Positions 26,451 to 38,028 are shown, numbered from the stretch's first letter. The stretch is DNA of 64,000 nucleotides from Caulobacter segnis (GCF_019931575.1 NZ_CP082923.1:4836001-4900000), one strand, 5' to 3'. Translations and numbers: made by a program. The notes: generated by a model not told the origin, from the sequence alone.

Positions 26451-28550
26451 GTGGTCCTCGCGCGTTGTGAAGGATCAACCGGAGCCACGATCCTGTCGAC
26501 CGCCGACGCCATCCTGCCCCCGAAGCCGCCCCGGAATCCGTTCCGGGGCCTGTCGCGGCGCGCCCGGATCGGCATCGGCGCGGCCCTCGCTTTGGTCGCG
26601 GCGATCATCATCTTCCTGGTGATCTTCGACTGGAACTGGCTGCGTGGACCCGTCAGCCGCTACGCCTCGGCCCAGATGCAGCGCGAGGTGGCGATCACCG
26701 GCGACCTGCGCGTCCATCCCTGGTCGTTCCAGCCCAAGGCCGAGGTCTACGGCGTCCGCATCGGCCAGCCGGCCTGGGCCAAGAGCGTCGACCCCGAGGC
26801 CGGCCAGATGGCCCGGATCCAGCGTATCGCCGTGCAGGTCAAGATCTTGCCGCTGCTACGCGGCGACGTCATCCTGCCGTTCTTGGCCGTCGACAAGCCC
26901 GATGTGCGCCTGCTGCGCGACAAGGACGGCAAGGCTAACTGGACCTTCGGAGCGGCCCGAAGCGACAAGCCGCTGAAGCTGCCGGCCATCCAGCGCTTCG
27001 TCATCAACGAGGGTCGCTTGCGCGTCGACGACCGCCAGCGCGGCGCGCTGTTCGTCGGCACGGTCAACGCCCAGGAGCAGGCCGGCCAGCGGGGCGGCCG
27101 CTTCGTGCTTGAGGGCAAGGGCAGCCTGAACAAGGCCGGCTTCCTGGCCCAGGTCACCGGCGGTCCCCTGCTGAACATCACGCCCAGCAAGCCCTATCCG
27201 TTCGACGCCGAGGTGCGCGCCGGCTCGACCCACATCCTGGCCAAGGGCCAGGTGACCAGGCCGTTCGACCTGGGCCGGTTCGAGACCCAGCTCAGCATCG
27301 CCGGCGCCGATCTGAACCGCCTGCACGATCTTACCGGCCTGACCCTGCCCAATACCCCGCCCTACAAGGTCTCGGGCCATCTGGTGCGTAAGGGCGACCG
27401 CTACGACTTCGAGACGCTGTCGGGGCGGATCGGCGACAGCGACATCCGTGGCGACCTCTTCGTGCTGACCGGGCGCGAGCGGCCCTATCTGGAGGCCAAC
27501 CTGCGCTCGCGCCGCCTCGACTTCGACGACCTGGGCAGCCTGTTCGGCGCCGCTCCGGCCACCGGCCGCGGCGAAACCGCCTCGGCCGGCCAGAAGGTCG
27601 AGGCCGCTCAGCGCGACGCGACCCAGCGCCTGCTGCCCGACGCCACCCTGCAGGTCGACCGCGTCCGCGCCATGGACGCCAAGGTCAGCTATCGCGCCGA
27701 CACGGTGAACGCCCCCAACCTACCGCTGCGCAAGGTCAGCCTGGAGCTCACCCTGGACCAGGGCATGCTGACCATGGACCCGGTCGCCTTCACCTTCTCG
27801 CGCGGCGATCTGAAGGGCACGGTGCGGCTCGACGCCCGTCCGGCCGTGCCAAAGACTGACGTCGACGTGCGCCTTACCAACGCCCGCCTCGAGGACTTCA
27901 TCCCGATCATGAGCGACGGCAAGCGCGCCATCGAGGGCCCGGTCATGGCCCGCGCCAAGCTGTCTGGGACGGGAAACAGCGTCCATCGCGCCGCGTCCAG
28001 CGCCAATGGCTCGGTCACCCTGGTGGCCCCACGCGGCCAGATCCGCCAGGCGTTCGCCGAACTTCTGGGCGTCAACGCCTCGAAGGGCCTGATCCTGCTG
28101 CTGTCCAAGAGCGACAAGGAAACCCCGGTCCGCTGCGCCGTCGCCGACTTCGACGTCAAGAACGGCGTCATGACCACCAACCACCTGGTGGCCGACACCG
28201 GCGTGGTGCTGGCCAAGGGGCGGGGCACGATCAATCTGGAGACCGAGCGGATGGATTTCCGCATCGAGGGCGACAGCAAGAAGCCGCGCCTGGTGCGCCT
28301 GTTCATCCCGATCACCATCAAGGGTCCGTTCCTGGCTCCGAAGATCGGACTGGAGCCCGGCAAGGCCGTCGGCCAGGGCGGCGTCGCCGCGGCCCTGGGC
28401 TCGCTGATCAACCCGCTGGCCGCCCTGCTGCCCTTCGTCACCACCGGTGAAGCCAAGGACGCCGACTGCGCCGGCCTGGTCAGCGAGGCCCGCCAGTCCG
28501 GCGCGCCGGTCAAGGTGGCGCAGACGACGCCGGCGAAGGTCAAGAAGTAG
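26451..28550 (+). CDS. AsmA-family envelope protein
   Basis: Large membrane-anchored periplasmic protein (about 699 residues from this start). A single membrane helix (IGIGAALALVAAIIIFLVIF) lies near the N-terminus after a Pro/Arg-rich leader; the rest is repetitive beta sequence typical of AsmA and related bridge-like lipid-transport proteins, with the C-terminal region GTGNSVHRAASSANGSVTLV resembling the AsmA_2 domain. No ATG exists at a suitable place: TTG 26391, GTG 26451 and a CTG at 26493 with GGAG in front are all candidates. Its 3' end overlaps the convergent CPBP gene by 11 bp. Confidence 0.85.
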   Translation: MVLARCEGSTGATILSTADAILPPKPPRNPFRGLSRRARIGIGAALALVAAIIIFLVIFDWNWLRGPVSRYASAQMQREVAITGDLRVHPWSFQPKAEVYGVRIGQPAWAKSVDPEAGQMARIQRIAVQVKILPLLRGDVILPFLAVDKPDVRLLRDKDGKANWTFGAARSDKPLKLPAIQRFVINEGRLRVDDRQRGALFVGTVNAQEQAGQRGGRFVLEGKGSLNKAGFLAQVTGGPLLNITPSKPYPFDAEVRAGSTHILAKGQVTRPFDLGRFETQLSIAGADLNRLHDLTGLTLPNTPPYKVSGHLVRKGDRYDFETLSGRIGDSDIRGDLFVLTGRERPYLEANLRSRRLDFDDLGSLFGAAPATGRGETASAGQKVEAAQRDATQRLLPDATLQVDRVRAMDAKVSYRADTVNAPNLPLRKVSLELTLDQGMLTMDPVAFTFSRGDLKGTVRLDARPAVPKTDVDVRLTNARLEDFIPIMSDGKRAIEGPVMARAKLSGTGNSVHRAASSANGSVTLVAPRGQIRQAFAELLGVNASKGLILLLSKSDKETPVRCAVADFDVKNGVMTTNHLVADTGVVLAKGRGTINLETERMDFRIEGDSKKPRLVRLFIPITIKGPFLAPKIGLEPGKAVGQGGVAAALGSLINPLAALLPFVTTGEAKDADCAGLVSEARQSGAPVKVAQTTPAKVKK

Positions 28551-29331
28551 AGCGCGCTTCGCCTAGCCGCTCCCGCGTCATTCCCAGCACGCCCAGCGCG
28601 AAGACCGCCGCCATGACGTGGCTGGCGACCTGGTAGGCGCTAACATAGTGCGCCCCCGTCGCCGGAAACACGGCGATGCGGCTGAGGTTGAGCAGGGCGT
28701 GGAACAGCACCATGGCGAACAGGCTGGCGCCGGTCGCCGCGTAGAGCCAGGTCATGATGATCCGCAGGGCGATCGCGCCCAGCAGCCACCAGGCCATGTC
28801 CGCCCACGACGCGCCGACCGCCGCCATCGACGGCAGGTGGCCCGCCCACCAGGCCAGCGCCAGCACGAGGCTGCCGCCCAGGGCGCCCCAGCGCCGCCGC
28901 AGCGGCGCGAAGGCGTAGCCCATCCAGCCGATCTCCTCGCCGGCGGCCAGCGCCAGGAACAGGACGAACAGCGCCGCCAGCCGCGCCAGGCTGGGCGTCA
29001 GGAGCGGATCGTCGAAGCCGAACAGCCGCGGCGCGCCCCAGCTGGACAGGTAGAGGACCGGCGGAATCAGGATCACGGCGGCGATCCAGCGCGGATCTCG
29101 CAGAGCGGCGACGTCGAAGGCGCGGGCGACGAGCCCCGCCGCCGCGCGCCAGCCGCCGCTCCAGACGCGGAGGCCCAGCGCGACGGCCATGGGCGTGAAC
29201 CCCAGGGCCAGGTCCGAGACCGGTATGCGCAGCGGGCCGATCACCCCCAGGCGCCCGCTCGCCAGCCAAAGCGGAACCGCGAGCGCCAGCACCCAGAGGA
29301 AGAAGACCAGCGCCGAACGTTCGGACTTCAT
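28540..29331 (-). CDS. CPBP-family intramembrane metalloprotease
   Basis: Polytopic membrane protein (263 residues, about seven hydrophobic segments) of the CAAX-protease/bacteriocin-processing family. The active-site motif EExxxR/W appears as AGEEIGWMGYAF, the second motif as WWAGHLPS and the third His/Asn region as FHALLNLSR. Family members cleave prenylated proteins, bacteriocin leaders or serve as immunity factors; none of these is indicated here. I chose ATG 29331 (GGAGGGG upstream) instead of the frame start at 29346. A second, unrelated CPBP gene is present at 31745. Confidence 0.88.
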   Translation of the reverse strand: MKSERSALVFFLWVLALAVPLWLASGRLGVIGPLRIPVSDLALGFTPMAVALGLRVWSGGWRAAAGLVARAFDVAALRDPRWIAAVILIPPVLYLSSWGAPRLFGFDDPLLTPSLARLAALFVLFLALAAGEEIGWMGYAFAPLRRRWGALGGSLVLALAWWAGHLPSMAAVGASWADMAWWLLGAIALRIIMTWLYAATGASLFAMVLFHALLNLSRIAVFPATGAHYVSAYQVASHVMAAVFALGVLGMTRERLGEARSTS

Positions 29332-29365
29332 CGCTCGCCCCTCCATGCCAGCGCCCGCTTTTCTG

Positions 29366-29689
29366 TCAGCGCTCGAAGGTCATGGCGACCTCGTAAAGAC
29401 CCGGATGGGCCTCGCCGAAGCGCCGATTGCGATCGATGAAGCCGCCCTTCGTCAGGCGCTCGATCACCGCCCGGGCGGCGTCGAGGCTTTCGGTCTGGGC
29501 GTAGTTGACCACGCGGGTCCCATCCAGGCTGCGATGCAGGCTGGCCGACAGCCAGCCGGGCTCGTCACGCGCATAGGCGGCCGCCTTGGCCAGGTGGTCG
29601 ATCAGCGCCTGCTGGCCGCCCGGCGGAACGGTGAAGACGTTGATCTGGGTGATGACGCCGGTCTCGGCGCGGATCAGAGGCACGAGCAT
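29366..29689 (-). CDS. Antibiotic biosynthesis monooxygenase (ABM) domain protein
   Basis: A small 107-residue ferredoxin-like alpha/beta barrel protein. The N-terminal strand TQINVFTVPPGGQQALIDHL and the segment PGWLSASLHRSLDGTRVVNYAQ are typical of ABM-domain proteins, many of which are cofactor-free monooxygenases or heme-degrading enzymes, though most are uncharacterised. GGAG stands immediately before the ATG at 29689, a close spacing. The gene is upstream of, and co-oriented with, the CPBP gene (34 bp gap). Function remains unassigned. Confidence 0.83.
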   Translation of the reverse strand: MLVPLIRAETGVITQINVFTVPPGGQQALIDHLAKAAAYARDEPGWLSASLHRSLDGTRVVNYAQTESLDAARAVIERLTKGGFIDRNRRFGEAHPGLYEVAMTFER

Positions 29690-30100
29690 TGCTCCATTCG
29701 TGAGCCCGCGCGCGGTCGTGGGATTGACTGTTCGCCACGCGCAGGTCGCCGGCGCGGGGCGCGCCAAAGCCTGCCGTGGGTTCACCGCGTGGGGCGGGAA
29801 CGGAGCTCCGCCAGCATGGCGGGGGATCGGGCTTACCGTCTGCCGATCCAGGTCCTTTTCGACCCGGCGACCCTATACCGGCCGCCGCCACCCGGGAAGG
29901 TCGCGGCTTGAGCTTCGCCGCGTCCTGCCCCATCTTGCCCGTCACCAACCTCTCTTGTGTGGTTCATGTCCGAGATTGTGCGCGAGGTCCGGGCCTAACA
30001 GGCTCCGAACCCCGGTTCGAAAGTCGATCAGGCCCGTTTCCGCCGCGCGTCACCCGCGGGTGGACGCGTGATCACGCGCCTCGATCTCTCGGACAATCCC
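29690..30100. other. Intergenic region without a supported gene
   Basis: About 410 bp. I see no convincing coding sequence. It contains a 31-codon ORF at 29816-29911 (plus strand) with a poor Shine-Dalgarno site, and an inverted repeat GGGCCT (29991-29996) / AGGCCC (30030-30035) around a GGTTCGAA core. Neither is strong enough to be called a gene or RNA. Confidence 0.5.
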
Positions 30101-30376
30101 TTGAACATCTCCAAACCGCAGCAGCGGACCCTGCACGCCCTGGCCCAGGGCGGCCGCATCGAACTCGAACGCGACGAGAAGGGCCGCATCGTCACGGCCG
30201 ACTGCCTGACCCGCGACGGCTGGACCCTGACCGACTGCACGGTCGGGGTCTTCCAGTCGCTGAAGCGCAAACGGCTGATCGCCAGCCAGGACGGCGGCCC
30301 CTACCGGATCACCCGGCTGGGCCTCTCCAACCTGCGCGCCCAGCTCGACAACCGGGTGGGCGCGAAGGCCTGGTAG
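30101..30376 (+). CDS. YjhX-family protein (UPF0386, putative toxin)
   Basis: A small protein (91 residues from the TTG at 30101; 102 from an in-frame GTG at 30068). The family signature is clear: [19 protein letters not shown], then [18 protein letters not shown] and [19 protein letters not shown]. In E. coli YjhX is described as a toxin that inhibits topoisomerase I and is paired with the YjhQ acetyltransferase antitoxin. No YjhQ-like gene is adjacent here, so it is an orphan or a housekeeping homologue. I favour TTG because other family members start at MNIS. Confidence 0.87.
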   Translation: MNISKPQQRTLHALAQGGRIELERDEKGRIVTADCLTRDGWTLTDCTVGVFQSLKRKRLIASQDGGPYRITRLGLSNLRAQLDNRVGAKAW

Positions 30377-30419
30377 CTAGGCGGCGTGCGGCCGGTGGCG
30401 GCCCGCCACGCGCCCAGTA

Positions 30420-30983
30420 TCAGACCAGCTTGTAGAAGAGGACGCGCGCGGCGCCGTAGTCGCGCGCGTCGATCTGTTCGAAACCCTCCAGCACGGGGTC
30501 GGTCTCGTCGCGACCGCGCTCGAACATCAGGATCGCGCCGGGCGCCAGCCAGTCGTGGGCCTTCAGCTCGGCCACGGCCTTCTCGCCCAGGCCCTTGGCG
30601 TAGGGCGGGTCCAGGAAGGCGATGTCGAACGGCGCGCCGGCGCTGGCCGGGCGCGGGCCCAGGTCGGTGGCGTCGCGGCGATGCACGCGGGTGACGCCGA
30701 ACAGGTGCATGGCGTCGATGTTCTCGCGGATCGCCCCGCGCGCGGCGTCATCGGTCTCGACGAACAGGCAGAAGCCGGCGCCGCGTGACAGGGCTTCCAG
30801 GCCCAGCGCGCCCGAGCCGGCGAAGACGTCGATCACCCGCGCCCCATGCAGCTCCGGCGCCCAGGCGGCGTGCTCCAGGATGTTGAACACGGCCTGGCGG
30901 GCGCGGTCGGAGGTGGGGCGGGTGGCCCCGCCCGGCGGGGCGACGATGGCCTTGCCGCGATACTGGCCCGAGACGATGCGCAT
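30420..30983 (-). CDS. rsmD: 16S rRNA (guanine-966-N2)-methyltransferase RsmD
   Basis: A 187-residue SAM-dependent enzyme that methylates G966 of 16S rRNA. Key features are the N-terminal MRIVSGQYRGKAIVAPPG, the substrate segment RPTSDRARQAVFNIL, the SAM loop VIDVFAGSGALGLEALSRG, and the catalytic DPPY motif in IAFLDPPYAKG. The ATG overlaps the stop codon of the upstream channel gene (ATGA), so the pair is likely translated together. Assignment is firm. Confidence 0.96.
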   Translation of the reverse strand: MRIVSGQYRGKAIVAPPGGATRPTSDRARQAVFNILEHAAWAPELHGARVIDVFAGSGALGLEALSRGAGFCLFVETDDAARGAIRENIDAMHLFGVTRVHRRDATDLGPRPASAGAPFDIAFLDPPYAKGLGEKAVAELKAHDWLAPGAILMFERGRDETDPVLEGFEQIDARDYGAARVLFYKLV

Positions 30984-31594
30984 CAGGCGGCTTTCGGCGT
31001 GAGGCGACGGCCGATCAGGTTGAGGCCGACCACCAGCGCGGCCAGCAGCGCCCAGCCCCAAGGTTTGACCAGGCTGAAGATCGTCAGCCCGCACATCAGG
31101 CCCGGCAACAGCGCCACGCGCAGCAGCACGAACACCGCCTCGCCCGTCGGCATCGGCTCAGTCAGCTTGCCCACGAAGGCGGCGTAGGCCCAGACCAGGC
31201 CCATGGCCAGGCCGATCAGCGCCACGTGGCCGATATAGACCAGCACGGCCTCGCCGCCCCGGCTCTCCCACAGGAGCTCGGTGATCAGCGGCAGCAGGGC
31301 GATCAGGCCCAGGACCACCAGGTTGAAGGCGTCCAGCCAGCCATTGGCCCGGACTAGGCGGGCGAACACCCGGCGGTGGCTGAACCAGCAGACCCCGACT
31401 ACCGCGAACGACACGGCGTAGGCCAGGAGCTTCGCGCCCATCTGGGCGAACAGGTCGGCCACGCCATGCCAGTGGTGCGGCGGATGGATCTCGATGGCCA
31501 GCAGGGTGATGGCGATCGCGAAGACGGCGTCCGAAAACAGCACCAGCCGGTGCAGGTGCCCTGGACTGGAATCGCCCGAATTCGTGTCGCTCAT
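30983..31594 (-). CDS. TMEM175-family (DUF1211) potassium-channel-like membrane protein
   Basis: A 203-residue integral membrane protein with six hydrophobic segments. The N-terminal RLVLFSDAVFAIAITLLAIEI carries the FSD signature of bacterial TMEM175 channels, which form potassium-selective pores. Two neighbouring His-rich residues (HPPHHWH) lie in the first loop. An AGGA element 7 nt upstream favours the second ATG, at 31594, over 31600. Coupled by ATGA overlap to rsmD. Channel activity is inferred from the family. Confidence 0.86.
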   Translation of the reverse strand: MSDTNSGDSSPGHLHRLVLFSDAVFAIAITLLAIEIHPPHHWHGVADLFAQMGAKLLAYAVSFAVVGVCWFSHRRVFARLVRANGWLDAFNLVVLGLIALLPLITELLWESRGGEAVLVYIGHVALIGLAMGLVWAYAAFVGKLTEPMPTGEAVFVLLRVALLPGLMCGLTIFSLVKPWGWALLAALVVGLNLIGRRLTPKAA

Positions 31595-31744
31595 GCCCAT
31601 TTCCTATCTTGGCCCTTACAACTGGTAACCGGATGTGTGCCGTCCCGCGCGCGCTGCGGCAAGCCGGCGCTTTACAAGATCGTGGCCGGGCCTTCTTAGT
31701 CGCGCCAATGGCGATGGACGCCAAAGGTGAAAGGCGATCGGGCG

Positions 31745-32716
31745 ATGCGCATGGGCGAGCTGATGGAGGCGGTGAGGCGGTCGCGCTTCCTGGCCGACCT
31801 GTCGCCCTATGATCGCGATCCGTGGCGGACCGTGTTCGCCGTGCCGATCGGCATGCTGGCGGCCGCTGTCGCGGCCCTGTTGGGCGGGGTCTTCGCCATC
31901 CTGGTCGCGGTGCTGGTGGTCAGCGGCCTGGACGGCGCGCCGGCCACGGGCCACCTGTTCGCCGTCTTTTCCGACCCGAACCTGGCCGAACCGTCGGGTC
32001 GCCAGTCGCTGTTCATCCTGGCGGTGCTGGCCGGGGTGAACCTGGGCGCGGCGGTCGGCTTCGTGTTCGCGGCCGGCGCCATCCACCACCGCAAGATCAC
32101 CGACTACGTCAATCGCGGCCAGCCCGTGCGCTGGCGCCTGCTGGTCGGCGGCCTCGTGCTGGTCGGCGTGGTGATGATCGCCGTGACCGCCGTCGCGGCC
32201 CTGACGGGCGAGGCGCTGGATCCGCCGCTGTGGAAGGTCTCGCCTAACCTGGCCGGCCGCGCGCTCTACGCCGCCATGGCCGTGGGCCTGCTGGTCCTGG
32301 CCGCCGCCGCCGAGGAGCTGGTGTTCCGGGGCTGGCTGCTCAAGCAGAGCGCCGCCTATGTCCGCGATCCGGTCGTGCTGATGACCCTGAACGGCCTGCT
32401 GTTCGCCGCCATCCACCTGGACCCCAACATCGACGCCTTCGTGGTCCGCGCGGCCATGGGCGCGGGCCTGACCTGGATGGCGCTGCGACTGGGCGGCATC
32501 GAGCTGGGCATCGGGGCCCACGCGGCCAACAACGCCGTGATCCTGCTGCTGATCCGGCCGATGACCACCCGCCCCGATGCGCCGCACGAGTTCAAGGCCG
32601 GGCTGATCGCCAGCGCCCTGGTGGTGCTGGCCGGCTTCATCGGCGTGGCCGAGCTGTCGGTGCGCTGGCCGGCCCTGCGCCGCTGGACCGGCGCCTCGAC
32701 CCCGGCCGCCGCCTAG
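31745..32716 (+). CDS. CPBP-family intramembrane glutamic endopeptidase
   Basis: A 323-residue polytopic membrane protein (about eight hydrophobic segments). The three active-site motifs are all present: AAEELVFRGWLL (EExxxR), LFAAIHLDPN (FxxxH) and GAHAANNAVI (HxxxN), indicating an active CAAX-type protease rather than a degenerate one. ATG at 31745 is taken with AAAGG upstream; an in-frame GTG at 31727 is possible. Target unknown. It shares its CTAG stop with the convergent pseudouridine synthase. Confidence 0.9.
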   Translation: MRMGELMEAVRRSRFLADLSPYDRDPWRTVFAVPIGMLAAAVAALLGGVFAILVAVLVVSGLDGAPATGHLFAVFSDPNLAEPSGRQSLFILAVLAGVNLGAAVGFVFAAGAIHHRKITDYVNRGQPVRWRLLVGGLVLVGVVMIAVTAVAALTGEALDPPLWKVSPNLAGRALYAAMAVGLLVLAAAAEELVFRGWLLKQSAAYVRDPVVLMTLNGLLFAAIHLDPNIDAFVVRAAMGAGLTWMALRLGGIELGIGAHAANNAVILLLIRPMTTRPDAPHEFKAGLIASALVVLAGFIGVAELSVRWPALRRWTGASTPAAA

Positions 32717-33957
32717 CGCTTGGGACCACGCGCGGCCGGGCCGCGCGAGGGCTTCGGCCCCGGACGCCCCGCCGGCCGCCCCGGCTTCTCCGACACCCGA
32801 CGGGCCGCGCCTTCAGCGGGCCTCGCGTCCGCCTTGGGGGCGGGACGCGCCGCCGGCTTGCCGCGTGCGACGGGCTTGCGGTCGTCGATGAACTTGGTCT
32901 CGATCGACTTGGGCGCACGCTTGGGCTTGGCCGCGCCCTTGGCCGGGGCGTGCGGCGAGACCTTCTTCTTCGGCTTGGCCCAGCCGGCCTTGTAGACCGG
33001 CTTCTCGGGCCGTTCGGGCGTGTCGGGCTTGAGGTCGCGGTCGGCGCGCGGAACGCCCCGGCGCTGCAGGTCGCCGCCGCCGGCCGTGCCGGGCGCCTTC
33101 ACGGCGTTGGCGATCCCGCCGAACTTCGGACGGTCGCCCGTCGGCATGTTCTCTTCGGGGACGACGCCCTCCAGCAGCTCGCGGATGACCCGGGGGCCGA
33201 CTTCTTCGATCTGGCCAGCAGCCAGGGTCCCCAAGGCAAAAGGCCCGTAGGACAGGCGGATCAGGCGATTGACCTTCAGGCCGATCGCTTCCAGCACCTT
33301 GCGGACCTCGCGGTTCTTGCCTTCCGAGAGCGAGACCGTGATCCAGATGTTCTTGCCGCCGCCGGCCTTTTCATGGGCCTTGTCCAGCTTGGCTTCGATC
33401 GCGCCGTACTTGACGCCCTCGACGGTGACGCCGTCCTTCAGCGTGTCCAGCTTGGCCTGGGTGGTGTCGCCGAAGGCCCGGGCGCGATAGCGGCGGACCC
33501 AGGCGTTGCTGGGGGTCTCCAGCGCCCGAGACAGCTCGCCGTCGTTGGTCAGCAGCAGCAGACCCTCGGAGTTCAGATCCAGACGCCCGACCGAGATCAG
33601 GCGCGGCAGCTCCTTGGGCAGCGATCCGAACACCGTCGGTCGGCCCTTGGGGTCGTTGTGGGTGGTCATCAGCCCCGTGGGCTTGTGGTAGCGGAAGATC
33701 CGCGTCGGCTCGCGCTCGGCCACCAGCTGGCCGTCGACGGTGAGGAAATCGCCCGGCGCGACCTTGACCGCCGGGGTGGTCAGCACCTTGCCGTTGATCG
33801 CCACGCGACCGGCCTCGATCAGCCGTTCGACCTCGCGCCGCGAGGCCACGCCGGACCGCGCCAGCGCCTTGGCGACCCGCTCGCCGGGACCGCCGTCGAG
33901 CTCGCCGTCTTGACCCTCGAGTTCAGGCTCGTACAGGGGGTCATGGGGTTTGGTCAT
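32713..33957 (-). CDS. rluB: rRNA pseudouridine synthase of the RsuA/RluB/E/F group
   Basis: A 414-residue rRNA-modifying enzyme. An S4 RNA-binding domain (ERVAKALARSGVASRREVER) precedes the catalytic domain with the active Asp in GRLDLNSEGLLLLTNDGEL, and the conserved MTTHNDPKGRPTVF lies before it. The symbol is by family best guess: RluB targets 23S U2605, but RsuA-like relatives are hard to separate. The last about 150 residues form a Lys/Pro/Ala/Arg-rich disordered tail not found in the E. coli enzyme but common in alphaproteobacteria. Confidence 0.9.
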   Translation of the reverse strand: MTKPHDPLYEPELEGQDGELDGGPGERVAKALARSGVASRREVERLIEAGRVAINGKVLTTPAVKVAPGDFLTVDGQLVAEREPTRIFRYHKPTGLMTTHNDPKGRPTVFGSLPKELPRLISVGRLDLNSEGLLLLTNDGELSRALETPSNAWVRRYRARAFGDTTQAKLDTLKDGVTVEGVKYGAIEAKLDKAHEKAGGGKNIWITVSLSEGKNREVRKVLEAIGLKVNRLIRLSYGPFALGTLAAGQIEEVGPRVIRELLEGVVPEENMPTGDRPKFGGIANAVKAPGTAGGGDLQRRGVPRADRDLKPDTPERPEKPVYKAGWAKPKKKVSPHAPAKGAAKPKRAPKSIETKFIDDRKPVARGKPAARPAPKADARPAEGAARRVSEKPGRPAGRPGPKPSRGPAARGPKR

Positions 33958-34011
33958 GCTCGGCGTCCTTCTGGGGCTGGGCGCATCTCTCGATGGGCTT
34001 GAAAAAATCTA

Positions 34012-34504
34012 ATGCACACCGATCAGGACCAGGATCAAGGCTTGGAGCAGGATCGGCGGATGATGCGCCTGGCGCTCGACGCCGCCCGCGCGGCCGCCGA
34101 GGCCGGGGAAACCCCGGTCGGCGCGGTGATCCTGGACCCTAGGACCGGCGAGGTGATCGCCACAGCCGGCAACGGCCCGATCGCCGCCCACGACCCCACC
34201 GCCCACGCCGAGATCGCGGCGATGCGGGCGGCGGCGGCCAGGCTGGAAAACTACCGGCTGACCGACCTGACCCTGGTCGTGACCCTGGAGCCCTGCGCCA
34301 TGTGCGCCGGGGCGATCAGTCACGCGCGGATCGGCCGGGTGGTGTTCGGGGCCGAGGATCCGAAGGGCGGCGCGGTCGTCCACGGCCCGAAATTCTTCGC
34401 CCAGCCCACCTGCCACTGGCGGCCGGAGGTCACCGGCGGGGTGCTGGCCGAGGAGAGCGCCGAATTGCTGCGGGGCTTCTTCCGCGCACGCAGGAAGACC
34501 AAGC

Positions 34505-34512
<8 letters not shown>
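34012..34512 (+). CDS. tadA: tRNA adenosine-34 deaminase TadA
   Basis: Essential zinc enzyme that converts A34 to inosine in tRNA-Arg(ACG). The zinc and catalytic residues are His65-Ala-Glu67 (AHAEIAAM) and Cys95/Cys98 (LEPCAMCAGA). The start is uncertain: ATG at 34012 gives 166 residues but has no ribosome-binding site, while the ATG at 34060 (AGGA, 7 nt) gives 150 residues, close to the family norm. The Asp/Gln-rich leader DQDQDQG of the longer form looks noncoding-like. The 3' end overlaps the next gene tail to tail by 8 bp. Confidence 0.93.
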
Positions 34513-37245
<2,733 letters not shown>

Positions 37246-37249
<4 letters not shown>

Positions 37250-37560
37250 TCCGCCGCCACGCTGATCTGGGCGATTGGCTGGATGTCGGTGAAGTTCGCG
37301 ACGTCGGCCATCACCTCCGGCGCGCGGGCGCTGGTCAGGGAGGCCTGCATCGCTTCGGCGTCGCGGAAGAAGAGGTGGGCGATCGTCACGAACGGCGCGG
37401 GCCCGCCATCGCCGCTCGACAGCCCTCTGAGCACCTGAACGTCCGTCAGACCCGTCGGCGCGAAGGCTTCCCTCGCCAGCGGGATATGGATGTCCCGGTA
37501 GTAGTCGTGGTCGAACTTCGCGCCGTCGCGGGCGGGATAGAGGACGGTGAACACAGCCAT
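37246..37560 (-). CDS. EthD-domain protein
   Basis: A 104-residue dimeric ferredoxin-like-fold protein of the EthD family: FTVLYPARDGAKFDHDYYRDIHIPLAREA carries the conserved Pro-x-x-x-FDxDYYxxxHxPLA pattern. EthD was first found with the ETBE-degrading P450 system in Rhodococcus; other members are often near cofactor-free enzymes, and function here is unknown. GGAG 6-7 nt before the ATG at 37560 supports the start. Convergent with flmB. Confidence 0.88.
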
Positions 37561-37651
37561 GGCGATCTCCAGGAGGCGGAGCGATGGCGACCCCAACGGC
37601 CGCCCGGGCTCAGCCTACCGGGCGCCGTCGGGGAAGAGTCAAAGGGTCGGT

Positions 37652-37876
37652 TCAGAAGACCATGAAGACCGAGCCGGGAGGACCGGACTGGGCGATCGCG
37701 GTCAGTTCCGTGATCTCCAGGGCGCCGGCGTCGCGGAGGGTCAGCCTGGCGCCGTTCACCAGCTTGTTGGCCACCGCCGCCAGTTCATCGGGCGTGTAGT
37801 CATTGGCGCTCAGCTCGAAGCCGCCGCCCGCGCGCGCGATGGCGATCAGGTCGCCCACGCTTTTCTTGTTCGCCAT
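37652..37876 (-). CDS. Small conserved-looking hypothetical protein
   Basis: A 74-residue soluble protein that I do not recognise. The sequence begins MANKKSVGDLIAIARAGGG and contains two short parallel parts (DELAAVANKLVNG and ALEITELTAIAQSG), with a hydrophobic C-terminus GSVFMVF. GGGAG precedes the ATG at 37876. Its upstream region contains four GANTC sites (37928-38005). Small Caulobacter proteins of this size are often cell-cycle or stress regulated, but nothing here indicates a role. Confidence 0.6.
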   Translation of the reverse strand: MANKKSVGDLIAIARAGGGFELSANDYTPDELAAVANKLVNGARLTLRDAGALEITELTAIAQSGPPGSVFMVF

Positions 37877-37927
37877 GGAGTTCTCCCGATTTGAGTTGTG
37901 GGACGTCGTGTCCGCCCCTGCCGGACC

Positions 37928-38005
37928 GATTCAACTGACAAGCGAAAAAGAATCGAGTCGCCCGCGAATGTCGAGGCCGGCCACGGAAACTTGACCGTGA
38001 GACTC
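37928..38005. promoter_or_regulatory. Cluster of four GANTC (CcrM) sites
   Basis: GATTC at 37928, GAATC at 37950, GAGTC at 37955 (directly adjacent) and GACTC at 38001. They sit between the small hypothetical gene (start 37876) and the stop codon of the 565-residue gene (38029), that is, in the promoter region of the small gene. The density is unusual for a GC-rich genome in which GANTC is sparse. Confidence 0.5.
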
Positions 38006-38028
38006 GACCACGGCGATGCGGCGCCGGT

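Noticed and set aside
29816-29911. 31-codon ORF with a distant GGAG
   Set aside because: Too short, no conserved features and weak translation signals.
29991-30035. tRNA-like fragment (GGGCCT...GGTTCGAA...AGGCCC)
   Set aside because: The T-arm-like core is present but no D-arm, anticodon arm or 3' CCA can be placed, so only an inverted repeat remains.
28540-32716. Two CPBP proteases as a bacteriocin-immunity or defence cluster
   Set aside because: The genes between them are housekeeping (rsmD), a channel-like protein and unlinked small proteins; no bacteriocin or leader peptide gene is seen.
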